A DNA stretch of 64,000 bases. It comes from Cucumis sativus. Taxonomy: Eukaryota; Streptophyta; Magnoliopsida; Cucurbitales; Cucurbitaceae. The DNA is taken from contig NC_026658.2 of assembly GCF_000004075.3 (NCBI RefSeq), positions 23,052,075 through 23,116,074 of the forward strand, in the 5' to 3' direction. Positions 26,801 through 38,420 of the stretch are shown here, piece after piece. The translations under genes were made by a program, and so were the position numbers. Numbering within the stretch: the first letter of the stretch is position 1; every line of letters starts with the position of its first letter. The notes under the pieces are model-generated. The model was not told where the DNA came from. It saw nothing but the letters and a program-made list of their open reading frames with translations, and did no database searches.

Positions 26801-27144
26801 TTGGAAATTTAACTTTACCAAAAGGAGTAATGTTAGGCTTACCAATTGTTCTTATCCAACGTGACCCTGAATTATGGGGAGAAGATGCACATGAATTCAA
26901 CCCAGAGAGATTTTCTGAAGGAGTTTCTAAAGCAACAAAAAATCCATGTGCTTTTATACCATTTGGATGGGGCCCTAGGATATGCATAGGACTAAACTTC
27001 ACCATGATTGAAGCAAAAATGACATTGTCAATGATTCTACAACGCTTCTCATTTGAGCTTTCCCCATCATATACACACAGTCCTAGTGCAAGTTTAACAA
27101 CACAGCCTCAACATGGAGCTCACATCATACTACACAAACTGTAA
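23878..27144 (+). CDS. CYP72A: CYP72A cytochrome P450, copy D (524 aa), C/B chimera
   Basis: Five exons: 23878-24175, 25080-25297, 25509-25753, 25838-26225 and 26719-27144. The N-terminus begins MSYVVD. Motifs: AGQETT at 334-339, ExxR at 390-393, FNPERF, and [10 protein letters not shown] with Cys472. Departures: the residue split across exons 3 and 4 is Ser where the others have Arg (GWSFLPTK), and GLNFTM follows the haem loop where A and B have GLNFAM. Exons 2-4, introns and the first part of exon 5 resemble copy C. From about 26960 onward, including the 3' flank, the sequence follows copy B (GGACTAAACTTC; ACCTTCTTAAACTATGTA). This points to unequal crossover or gene conversion inside exon 5. 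The gene looks intact. Confidence 0.92.
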
Positions 27145-27317
27145 TAATTACCTTCTTAAACTATGTATTAGCTTGCACAATTATCATAATTAAGACTAGG
27201 AATGTTCTCTGCTTTGCTTATAACTTCTAATATATCATTTGAGAAAATTTTAGTTACACATGTTCTTTATATTTTCCTTTCAACTAAATTTTCTTTTTCA
27301 TTACTCACTGGCTCGTA

Positions 27318-27323
27318 AATAAA
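27318..27323 (+). terminator. poly(A) signal AATAAA of copy D
   Basis: AATAAACAG lies 174 bases after the stop. The flank is the copy B type, not the copy C type. Confidence 0.5.
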
Positions 27324-29159
27324 CAGTTTTCAAGTTAATGGCATCTACATTTTTTTCAACTTGGGATGATTAATCCTTATAATTGTACCATTTTTTGTTT
27401 AATGTGAAGGAAAAATCTCATCAGTCATAAATAATAAGTTCGTTATTCAAAATAGTGAAATTCACGCATTGAAAACTAACTTTTTTTTTTCTCAACGTCA
27501 TTTTTTCAAATGGTTTGTATGCAATGAATTTCTCAGCAGCATTCTATCTAACCTTCAACCATAAAAATATACAACACAACAAAGGTTCAAAATGAGATTT
27601 TGAAACTCTACCCACCAAATGTAATACTCATTGCATATGAAACTCTACCCACCAATTCAAGAAGAGGCTGTAATTCTTGGAAACAACATGCAACTACAAC
27701 TACATTATATTTGGTAAGAGCAAACAAGAATAGAGATCATGGAAGTCTTTGTAACTAGTGGCACTTACTCTAGTTTCTAACGTTTTAATCTATTCAAGTC
27801 CACGTACTTAATTTGGCTGATTTTCATAAAGATAACACACATAAATGGAAGATAAATTAGGATTTGAAAATGCTCAAAAAAGTATATTCTTTAACGTTTT
27901 AAAAGTGATTATATACTTCAATACTATCCCTAAAATTGCTACAAACCTAAATAAATAATATTCACCACACCACAATTATGATAGGATTAAACTCATGGTC
28001 TATGAAATAAATATGTTGAAAGTGGGTTAAGGAACACAATTAGGTACGACTTATTAATAATTCTATTAAGTTTCTGTTTTCCTTTCTTTGAATTTATGCT
28101 AATGGTTTGATTCTATGTTACTGGAGCATGAAGTTTGATAAACAAAATGATTAAGTATTGAATAGGTACACTGTGGAAACAAAAACAAAAATAAGAAACC
28201 ATCAAAATGACACAATTTAAGGAAACATAAACCCAACAAATAACCAACCCAGAAAATTAGTACATTTCAATAGATCAAATGCTAAAAGTAGCTTTATACT
28301 ACTCTAACCTTCTTCAAATGCTATCAAGAAAAGAACATAAGGGACAAAACAACTTCTTCTTTGATGCCCTAAACATAAGTTCTCTACAAATAAAAATAAA
28401 TTTACATTACATTATATCAATAGAGAAAGAAAACCTCCCAATCAACAAAAAAGAAAAAAAAAAACAATCAAAACGTATAAATAAAAATCTCTACATCTCA
28501 TGAGCTTAAGAAAAAGTATCAAGTAAATTATAAGCAGAAAGTTAGAATGAAATCAATACCAATCCAGCCCTAAACAACATCCCTGCAAAAGTTGAATGAA
28601 AGAGATTTTTGCTTAATACTTATTATATTTTCTTGTTTCCAAATATGTTTAGTCAAAACTCAGAAATCACCATGATTTTTCTAGTAATTAGAGGGAGTTT
28701 CTCAAAACAAAGCTAGAAAAAGCAACAACTTCCATGGAAATTTGAAAGGGAGCATTGGATTGGAAGAGATATTCTATTATCTAGTGAAAGCATAGGAATC
28801 AAGATATTCTACACACATATATGATGTTGTTATTGTGGATAGTATAAATGGGTGTAAAAGGAGTATAACTCTCAAACTTAATTCTTTGATTATCACGATT
28901 CCATCTCTGTTTGGTCTCTGGATCTCATCGTCGGCTAACTCATCACCTTCAGCCATGGGTTCTTCATCCAAATTTGTTTCTTTTCACGCTGAATTTTATA
29001 TTTTATATTTGGTTCTTCAGCCATGGGTTCTTCATACATCCTGTGGATTAGCACGCCCTCACTTACTGTGTTCATATATTATTTCTGATCTTGTTTCTAT
29101 TAGGAAGTTAGTTGTGGACTTTTGAAACTTTGTTTGGGCAGTTGTGTGTGGCTAAATTT

Positions 29160-29835
29160 CTTAGATGGAGAAACATGAAGTTGCTCGTCTCATCAGCACC
29201 ATTCTTGATGGAACAAATTATATTATTTGGACCCACCAAATGAGGAGTTTTTTGATAGGTCGAAAGTTATGGAGTTTCTTGCCCATCAAGGTACTCTAAT
29301 TCAACGCTCATGTCCTCACACATCTCAGCAAAATAGAAGAGTTGAACGCAAACATCGTCACATTCTTGACTCTGTTCGCGCTCAGCTTCTATCTGCTGCT
29401 TATCCAAAAAAATTCTGGGGCGAGGTTGCCCTCACCTCTGTCTATATCTTTAATCGTCTTTCTTCAAAAGTCACTCACAATGTTTCCCCATTTGAACGAC
29501 TATACGGTACTTCCCCCTCTTACTTCAATCTCAAGATTTTTTGTTGTGCATGTTTCGTATTATTACATCCTCATGAACATACCAAACTTGAACCACGTGC
29601 ACGTCTATGTTGCTTCTTGGGTTATGGTACTGAACATAAAGGATTTCGTTGTTGGGACCTCATCTCTCAACGATTACGTATATCTCGTCACGTTACCTTT
29701 TGGGAACATCCTCTGTTTTCTAGTCTCTCTTCATTCCATGAATTTCTTTCAAGTCCTCACCCATTCTTCATCGATCCTTCTATTGACCTCTTTCCCACAC
29801 TTGACTCGCCGTCTGACACTACATCACATTGTGGG
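29160..29835 (+). mobile_element. Ty1/copia retrotransposon fossil, broken
   Basis: A short stretch reads like the start of a copia gag (LDGTNYIIWTHQMRSF), followed by a stretch of integrase type (TSQQNRRVERKHRHILDSVRA, NRLSSKVTHNVSPFERLYG) with its C-terminal part (CCFLGYGTEHKGFRCWD). Protease, reverse transcriptase and RNase H are not seen, and no LTR pair was located. It is clearly incomplete and non-functional. It sits in the spacer between copies D and E, where the copy B-C spacer has nothing similar, so it arrived after that duplication. Confidence 0.85.
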
Positions 29836-30070
29836 TAAAATGAAAGCATTTGAAGTTAATATACTGTACAAATACAAATAATAGAAATAATGGTTGAGAT
29901 TCACCGGTGAGATCAGCGATGCAAGGGGTGTTGGGTGGTGGCGTCGGCTGAAGGAGAGAAATAGGAGGATTTCTGGCGTGTTGTTCCCGACGTGCGTGAG
30001 AGAGGGAGAGAGATGGTTAGCGGAGGGGAGGAAAAATCGAGAATGAGGGGTGACGCGTGGATCTTCCATA

Positions 30071-30112
30071 AAGAAGAAGAAAAAAAGAAGAAGAGAAGAA
30101 GAAGAAGAAGAT
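30071..30112. repeat. (GAA)n microsatellite
   Basis: An imperfect run of GAA triplets lies to the right of the copia fossil. Confidence 0.85.
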
Positions 30113-30345
30113 GAGGAGGTAGGGGAAGGGAAAAATCTTATTTTAATAAACTTTTGATTTAAAATGAATTTTATTTTAATAAATTAAATAAATTATTTTT
30201 TGTATCTTTTATGACACCAAATAACTGTCACGAAAAGTGAAATACGAAAAACTTCGTCTTTTCCCCCTAAAAACTCGAATTTTTAGCTTTCATGACAGTT
30301 TTTTTTTTCTCCTTTCAATTTGGGATGTATACAACTGTCATAGTA

Positions 30346-30364
30346 GGTAGTTTTTCTTGTAGTG
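30346..30364 (-). mobile_element. CACTA-type terminal inverted repeat (one end)
   Basis: Read on the minus strand this is CACTACAAGAAAAACTACC, the classic plant CACTA terminus. It ends exactly where homology with the copy C upstream block resumes (GTTGTATATA, 30365 against 15291), so it marks an insertion boundary. Just inside are ATGACAGTT / AACTGTCA motifs in inverted orientation (30190-30340). The partner end was not found between 27950 and 30340, so the size is unknown; the copia fossil may be nested within it. Confidence 0.65.
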
Positions 30365-30479
30365 GTTGTATATATATAATTGAGTTGAATTGGATTAATG
30401 ATATTTGTTGCATTTATTTATGAACTAAAAAAATTGTATTGGGTATTTTTGTTTGCTTAACTATTTATGTAACTATTCA

Positions 30480-31690
30480 TTATCCATTATGCTTAATACC
30501 CGTATAGTCATGTGTCACACTCCTTCAAAACACATGACATGTAATTTACTCCATACTTACCAAATTGTTTATAGATAGTGGTATTTGGTAAATTTTGAAG
30601 AATACACGTATCCGTGAAATGTCCAAAGAAACAGAATGTAGAATTTGTGGAGATTTTGAGATTTTCTAATTTCTAAGATTTCTTTAATTTTTATTTATTT
30701 AGTTCATTTATTTATTTTAATATTATATTTTCTCAATTTTTGTGTTCCAGTTGTTTCTTATTTAAATACAACAAAAATAGATATATTAGAATTGAAATTG
30801 CTTAAATAAAACTATAATATGTATTTGCTTTAATATGAATTTTAGAAGTAAAAGTATTATTTGATATTTGATGTTGTTAAAAAAATAAGATTAGGTTTTC
30901 AATTTAGTTGTCGAAAATCATACCAATATGAGCTTAGTTCAACTGGCACATGCATCTTCTTGTGGACAAGAGGTCCCGAATTCAAATCCTCATCCCAGCA
31001 TTTATTATAATACATTTGTAAAAAAGAAAATGATATCTTTCAATAATTCAATTAATGATTGTCCTATGTAATTTTGACGAATTCAAAAGGTTACGTAAAT
31101 GTAATTTTATTTTAAATTAATGATTGTCCTATATAATTAATGATTGTCCTATATTAGAGTTATGTGTAATATACATATAGCCATGTGTCATTGAAGAAGT
31201 TGAGAGTCCCACATATGAAAAACTAAGGAGACTCATATTCTATATAACATAGATATGTTAGATTCATATTCCATATAACATAGATGAGTTACTTCTTTTA
31301 AGTGACTACGTAATCTACCGTTATTTTGTAAGTTTTGAAGAATACAGATATGGGTGAAATGTAAAAAAAGAAAATGGAAGAATTTCCTAATTCAAAGTTT
31401 TCTTTTAATTTTTATTTTCTTTCTTTATTATTATTTATTTATTTATTTATTTTAATATTTTATTTTTTCAACTTTCCTATTTATTGCGCCTTATTTTTAC
31501 CCCAAGAAACTATTGCTTAAATAAAACTACCATATATATTTGCTTTAATATGAATTTTAGAAGGAAAAGTAGTATTTGATATTTCATATTATGTTAAAAT
31601 ACTATAACTATCCAAATATTAATGGGGTGGACAATAATAATATATCTTTCAATAGTTCAATTAATCATTGTAATTATGACAAATTAAAAA
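30480..31690. repeat. Upstream block of copy E, tandemly doubled
   Basis: The unit corresponding to 15415-16130 upstream of copy C appears twice here, roughly 30480-31080 and 31150-31690. Both carry TTTTGAAGAATACA followed by GTGAAATGT, then TTTGCTTTAATATGAATTTTAGAAG, then TTTGATATTT. Copy E thus has a longer, duplicated distal promoter. Confidence 0.65.
30928..31024 (+). mobile_element. tRNA-derived SINE-like insertion
   Basis: About 95 bases absent from the corresponding copy C flank. It has an A-box-like TTAGTTCAACTGG and a B-box-like CGAATTCAAATCC, spaced as in a tRNA gene, and ends in an A-rich stretch before homology resumes at AATGATATCTTTC. It does not fold as a complete tRNA, so it is a SINE or SINE fragment. 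Confidence 0.55.
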
Positions 31691-31806
31691 GTTTACGTAA
31701 AAGATAATGAATACTTTAATGACAAATTAAAAAGTTTACGTAAATGATAATGAACACTTAAATGACAAATTAAAAAGTCTACTTAAACGATAATGAACAC
31801 TTCAAT
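31678..31806. repeat. Three tandem 43-bp repeats
   Basis: Units start at 31678, 31721 and 31764, each beginning GACAAATTAAAAAGT and ending near GATAATGAA plus about 10 bases. The copy C flank has one diverged unit near 16122, so it expanded from one to three upstream of copy E. Confidence 0.85.
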
Positions 31807-33743
31807 CAATTTTTCTTCCACCTCAACAATAAATATATATATTTCAACTCACCAATATCTTACTGTTAATTTTGCATATGCTCATTTTAAATAGTTGTAA
31901 AAAATTTATTTGTTTTTCTTTTAAACTGACTTAATTTCTAAATTAGATATTTTAGAATGTATTCCATACACATTTGTAATAATAATCATTTTGAAAGAAG
32001 TTGTACTTAGGCTATATAACTTTAAAGTAAGGTGTTAAAAGATTAATACATGTTTTTCTTTTCTTTTTGTTTTTTATAGTTTAACAAATAAAATAAAAGT
32101 AACGAAGATCATTTCAACTTAAACAAACAAAATATATATCAATAATTGTTTAGTTAGGTTGAGATTTGGCTTTTAAATCAACTAATTAGTATATTAGAAA
32201 AGCAATAAAATTATTATAATTTAAGTTCATATTTAGGAGATGATTTAACTTAAGGTTTTATAAATATATGAGAATAAAAAATGTGTTTGTATTTAATTTA
32301 TGACATTAAGAATCAAATATAGATTATTTGATAAATAAATAATAAATATGAATCTAATATATTGATAAAAGTTGAGTAATTAAGAACCACTAATAGTTTT
32401 AACTATAATTATTCAAAAATCAAATAATTAATAATCAAAATTAACCAAATATCAAATGTCCAAAAAACAAAGTAATTATCCAATTAATATATTTTAATGA
32501 AAGTGATACTAAATAATAAATTATGCATGAAAATGTTATCAAATTTTCCTAAGAGTTAAGTAATGTGGATGTTGTTTTTTTCTTTCTTTTTTTTTTTTTT
32601 TGTATGATAATATCATCATCTTTGACATAAATAAATGATATTTTATTTAAATTCTGTGAGATCACTTTGACAAATTGTATGCAATAATAAAGTATTAAAT
32701 CACTCAAATTTAATTTTCATTAATTAATTTTAAATAGTTAATTTATTATTTTAAATTAATATTCTTAAACAGTATAACTTTATATATTATATTCATAGAA
32801 AAGAATAACTTTATGAAACAAATTTATAACAATAACATAAATAATAGAAGATGTAAGAAAATAAATATGTTTAAAAGATAAACATAATAATATGTCCCCG
32901 AATACAAACTATATAATATAATAATCTACTCTATCTTTGTTCGTCTTCTAAATTAGAAAAAATATATATATATTTCTAAATAAGAAGAAAATGTTAGTAA
33001 GACAATTAAAAAGTTAATTCAAATAGATGAAAATGGGACGAAACATAAGATCTAATAATAGAACTTTAAACAAATTAATTTCGATATATTGTGATTGAAA
33101 TTAAATAGTGTTGTATTTTCAATAAAACAAAAATGAGGGTGAGGATTACAATCTAACATTTCAACTTGCTTTTTGAGTGAGAGAGATTCAAATTAATCTA
33201 TAACTTTGCAATCTTAAAATATGTGTTAAAGTCACTGCAATAACATTAATATTAAAGTGACATATAAATAGGATTAAATGAGTAAAGAAAAGACTTTTAA
33301 ATTGAGAAGAAAAAAAAAAAAAGATGAACACACGAATTAAGTCGAGAAAATTTTTTTCTTAAATTGTATTCTCATTTTTTTAAAAAAAAATTCTCAAACA
33401 TGTCATGTGATCTTTCGAGAAATCTTAAACCATTTAAAATTATTGATTTATTCTTTAGTTTTATATATATATATATATATAAAGTAAAGTATTATTTGAT
33501 CCTAAAGTTTGATTTAAATCATATTTATGTCACTGAATTTTCAAATTGAATAAGTTTACCAAAGTTTGGTGTTCATACCACTGTTAGGGTAATCTCATTT
33601 TCTATGGCACACATTTTTTCTTCTTAAAAAAATCTTTATTTTTATAATCATTAAATTTAAAAGGAAAAAATCAATATATACTTTTATTGTTTTTCTATAT
33701 GTATATATATGTATTGTGATAACAATTGGAAAGACTGTGGAGT

Positions 33744-33751
33744 TATAAAGA
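33744..33751 (+). promoter_or_regulatory. TATA box of copy E
   Basis: TATAAAGA lies 60 bases before the ATG at 33811, in the conserved context GAGTTATAAA. Confidence 0.6.
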
Positions 33752-33810
33752 GAGGAGAGAAACTTAAGAGAACTCAATACCCAATTTGATTGTTATTGAG
33801 ATTTAGAAAG

Positions 33811-36649
33811 ATGTGGTATGTTCCCCATATGATTTCAACTCCCATAGTGATCATAACAAGTTTGGTTTTATTGTTATTATTATTCTTGGGATGGAAATTA
33901 GCTGATTGGATTTGGTTCGGGCCGAGGAGATTAGAGCAGCTTTTAAGACGGCAAGGGTTCACCGGAAATTCATACAAGATTCTTCACGGCGACATGAAGG
34001 AGAGTGCTGCCATGAGAAAGGAAGCACTGTCCAAGCCCATGAAATTCTCCAATCATATTGCTCCACGAGTCATTCCATCTGTCTATCATACCATCCAACG
34101 TTATGGTAACACTTTATCCCCTACTTTTCCTTCTCATCCTTTTCTTCTTCTTCTTCTTTATCTTTTTCTTCAAAGAAATAAATAGAAATCAGGGTTTGAT
34201 TTGGTATTGAAGGGCTGTGTTTTATATGATTAGATAATTTCTATTTATTGTTTGAAAATTAATTTTATAAACATTTATTTCATCTCTGTATGTTGTTCTA
34301 TTATCAACTATCTGTTTTCAAAAACAATGCAAATTTTTAAAGATTTTACCATAAATACTGGTGTTATTGGGAGGCTTAATTTTATTTTATTTTTCTTAAA
34401 GAAAAAAAAACACTTTTGATTCTTATACTACTTTGGTTTTGCTTGTAACGATTTACTTTCAATTGTCTAATAATTTAATTCATCTAATATGTCCATATTT
34501 ATTATTTTATGTCTTAGATATACTGTGTATTTGGTAAAGATATTGAGTTTATCGATTTTTTTTTATGAAAGAAATCCTATTAGATTGTAACACTAAATTC
34601 TGCACATAATTTAAACAATAATAACTAGATTTTTATACAAGGATGATACACAATGGACTATCGCAACAAATAAAAGCTTAAGGGGGCTAAAAATATATAT
34701 ATCAAGGATCCTAAAAGTTATGATCAGCAGCCAAATCGCGGCAAAAATGGATATTTACATCTATCACTTTAGTAAAACGGTGCCTAAAATGGCTCCCAAT
34801 ATGTTGATTTTGAACTGTGCAGGCAAGAATTCAATGATGTGGCTTGGTCCCTTGCCAAGAGTGCACATAATGGACCCTGAACAACTCAAAACTGTGTTCT
34901 CATTCTTCAATGATTTCCAAAGGCCAACTACGGATCCCTTTATCAGGCTTCTTATACATGGACTTGTAAGTCTTGAAGGAGAAAAATGGGTTAAACACAG
35001 AAAGATAATCAACCCTGCATTTCATTTAGAAAAGCTCAAGGTATCTATCTCTTTTTGAAGAGTGAAAGAGAATACGATTTCTGCTTCTTGTGTTTTTTTT
35101 TCTTCAAAATACATTTTTATTATTATCTCTAGTTCCTAAAAAATAAGAAATATAATAGAAAACGAAAAACATATAATTTCAAGTCCTCATACATACCTTT
35201 ACCTTGGCTTACAGGCCATGGTACCAGCATTCTACCACAGTTGTAATGAAATGGTTAGCAAGTGGGAAAGCATGGTCTCTAGAGAGGGATCTTGTGAGTT
35301 AGATGTAATGCCTTATCTACAAAATATGGCTGCCGATGTGATTTCTCGAACTGCTTTTGGGAGTAGCTATGAGAGAGGAAAAAAGATCTTCAAGCTACAA
35401 ACTGAACTAACCAATTTGGTGATTCAAGCTAGCTTAGAGACATATATTCCAGGATGGAGGTAGAAACACTATCCATCTTACCACATAATTATATACATCT
35501 ATTGTGAAAAATTTCATATCATGATTTAATATTTTGTGCAGATTTCTACCCACAAAATCAAACAGGAAAATAAAAGAGACGAATAGAGAGATAACAACTT
35601 TAGTATTGGGCATTATAAATGAAAAGGAAAAGTCTATGAAAGCAGGTGAAGAAATACAAACTGATCTGTTAAGCATTCTCATGGAATCCAATATGAATGA
35701 AATTAAACATGGAAGAAACAGTAAGGACGTTGGGATGAGCATACAGGCTGTTATTGAAGAATGCAGGCTTTTCTATATTGCTGGCCAAGAAACTACAGCA
35801 ACATTACTAATTTGGACGATGGTATTGTTGAGTTCATACTCAGACTGGCAAGAACGAGCAAGAGCAGAGGTCTTTGAGATCTTTGGTAACAAGAAACCAG
35901 ATTACGATGGTTTAAATAGACTAAAAGTTGTAAGTGTGATAACATTTCCAACATTTACTCTCTATTAATATATTTTTCTCATTTTTATTTCATCTTCTAA
36001 TATAAAACAATCACATGAGCATGTATTATACGTGTCCTTATCATGCCCATATGTCCAAGATTATATAACAGTTATGTGCCACTATATAGGTGTTTTGTCG
36101 TGTCATATTCATATAGTGTATTTGTATCTACGTTAGCAAGGCAAGTTGTGCGACTTTTGGGAATGTGTTATAAAACGGTATGTATTAGCTAGTACATGAC
36201 AATAGACTTTTCCAATGATGCAGGTAACTATGATTTTCAACGAGGTCCTCAGGTTATACCCACCAGTGAGTATGTTAGGTCGCACTACTAGGAAAGAAAC
36301 AAAACTTGGAAATATGACTTTACCAGGAGGAATAATGCTGAGCTTACCAATTATTCTTATCCAACGTGACCCAGAGTTATGGGGAGAAGATGCACATGAA
36401 TTCAATCCAGAGAGATTTTCTGAAGGAGTTTTTAAAGCAACAAAAAATCCAGGTGCTTTTATGCCATTTGGATGGGGTCCTAGAATATGCATAGGACAAA
36501 ATTTTGCCATGATTGAAGCAAAAATGGCATTATCAATGATCCTACAACACTTCTCATTTGAGCTTTCGCCATCATACACACACACTCCCTTTGCCGCCTT
36601 AACAACACAACCTCAACATGGAGCTCATATCATACTACACAAACTCTAG
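33811..36649 (+). CDS. CYP72A: CYP72A cytochrome P450, copy E (523 aa)
   Basis: Five exons: 33811-34105, 34823-35040, 35215-35459, 35542-35929 and 36224-36649. The N-terminus is [10 protein letters not shown] with a membrane helix, then [13 protein letters not shown], where the other copies have RPKKLEKLL (the hinge is less basic). Motifs: AGQETT at 333-338, ExxR at 389-392, FNPERF, and [10 protein letters not shown] with Cys471. Exon 3 begins AMVP instead of DMVP or DMIP. Intron 4 is the shortest of the array (294 bases). The 3' flank matches copy C. It is presumably an ER monooxygenase; the substrate is unknown. It is the last P450 of the array in this window. Confidence 0.92.
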
Positions 36650-36826
36650 TGCCTCTTAACCTATTTATTATTAGCTTGCACATTATCAGAAGGCTAGGAA
36701 AGCACTGTGCTTTGTCTGGTATAATTTCAAATCCTTTGAGAAAAAGATACCTACTACAAAAGGAATTGATATCCTTTCAACTAGACACCCTTTTCATTGC
36801 CACCCAGCTCCTAAATAATAAACAGT

Positions 36827-36832
36827 TTCAGG
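36827..36832 (+). terminator. poly(A) signal AATAAA of copy E
   Basis: AATAAACAGTTTCAGGCTTGG lies about 180 bases after the stop and is conserved with copy C. Confidence 0.5.
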
Positions 36833-37699
36833 CTTGGGATGTGATTAATGCTTGTTATTGCACCATTTTCTACTAATGTTCACAAACTTTTCACCATCCG
36901 AAAAGATACTCAATAACAATAGTCAAGTTTATGCACTACAATTTTTTAAAACTAACCTTTCATTCTCATTGTCATTTTCTCAAACAAGTTATCTGTAACA
37001 ATGAGTTCCTCAGCAGCATTCTCGTAGACTTCAACCATAAAAGTAATCCAGAACATATATGAATACTTGACACGATTTAGTTGAGATTACGTTTTGGTTG
37101 AAAAAATCTACCTTTAAAAAATAGATTACAAAAAGCCATATATTAGGTTAAAGCAGATTGGGACAAAAAGTGGAGGATAGTGCTTTTGAAAAAACAAGAA
37201 AGAGAAGCAGAAGCCAAAACAATGCACAAGTATTAGTTGATTTATTAGATAACGGGGAGATAAAAACTACTTTGAAATACAAGGGTGTTAATTACTTGCT
37301 ACTTGCAAATACATAAATGACAACTTAGGGGATTTAGTTTAGAATCCGTACATGAAACAATGTGAAGGAATTATGAGAATACAACTGTTCAATTATGTCA
37401 AAAGAAAAAATACACTCCCAAACTAAGTTTTCATATTCTAATTCAACATTTCTTATATTTTACAAGTTAGATTGGAGATTTACATAAACATTTCGTATCC
37501 TAAATCAAACCATTCAATTCACAAATATATCAAAAACATCTTCATCCTTTACTTGAAGATAAAAGTTTCGTGAAGCTATCAAAAACTAGCACCCAAAACG
37601 CCTATCTCAAATTCCTGAAAAATGTTGATAAAAAATAGGGGACGACCACATTAACCAAGTTCATCCAGAAAATACCTATGACTGTATTGATTGATTAGG

Positions 37700-38420
37700 A
37701 AAGATAGATAACTATTGATTACTTAAGAGAGAATGATTACGAGTAATGAGACAAACCCAAAGGACCGACTGAGATCAGATCGAATCGAATCAAACGCAGC
37801 CGAAAATTTCCACCGGTTAAATGGATTCATCGCAATAACCCCTAATTCATCTGTATTTCGTTCAAACCAACAACTCCACTAAAGGAAAACCCTAAGCCAC
37901 AGTAAACAACGTCGTTTGTCGAGAAAGATCCCTAAATGAACAGAATTACACAATCTAACTACAGAAATACATCACATACTTCAACATTCAAACCTAATCG
38001 CAAGAAGAGGGGAAAACGAATGAATAAATTGAAAAAAGGGGAAAATTTAGGGCAGTTCCCTGAATTAGAGCATGAATGAGAAACATGCAAAACCTTGAGG
38101 CTGCCCCAAAACAAATATCGGCCGGGTGAAATTGAGTACTCGAGTATTCGATTTACACGTCCGAGAACCCATTGGATCGGCCTTGAAGAAGAAGAGATTT
38201 TCAAAAGGAAAAAAAGAAAGACGAATGTAGAAAAGTCCTTCCTCATCGAAACTGCAAATTGCTTGATTTAGAATCAAACATAGAGATCGAAAGAAGTAGA
38301 GAAAGGAAACCATTTGATGTATGCCCGCAACGGAACAGTATCACCATCTTCATATCGGTGCTCTGTTCTCTCGAAGGCAATGTCTTAAACCCTAGATTGG
38401 CTTTCGGATTATATAGGCGA
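37700..38420 (-). other. Possible unidentified transcription unit (minus strand)
   Basis: This stretch is less AT-rich than its surroundings. On the minus strand it has TATATAA (38415-38409) followed about 25 bases later by AGGGTTT, the complement of the telo-box AAACCCT, a common arrangement in promoters of translation-related and small-RNA genes. A second telo-box-like AAACCCTAA lies at 37888. Short minus frames exist (38313-38065, 38246-37959, and one starting MNPFNRWKF near 37830), but none matches a family I know. It may be a non-coding RNA, a 5' leader with introns or a gene relic. Confidence 0.25.

Noticed and set aside
29342-29881. Long plus frame overlapping the copia fossil
   Set aside because: Shadow frame of the integrase-like stretch; no protein family character of its own.
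30928-31024. Intact tRNA gene
   Set aside because: A- and B-box-like motifs are present, but acceptor and anticodon stems do not close; a SINE fits better.
31190-31260. GAGTCCCACAT resembling the plant snRNA upstream element
   Set aside because: No snRNA-like sequence follows at the expected distance, and TATA spacing is wrong.
37735-37790. Box C/D snoRNA (ATGATTA ... CTGA)
   Set aside because: The boxes are too close and no terminal stem is visible.
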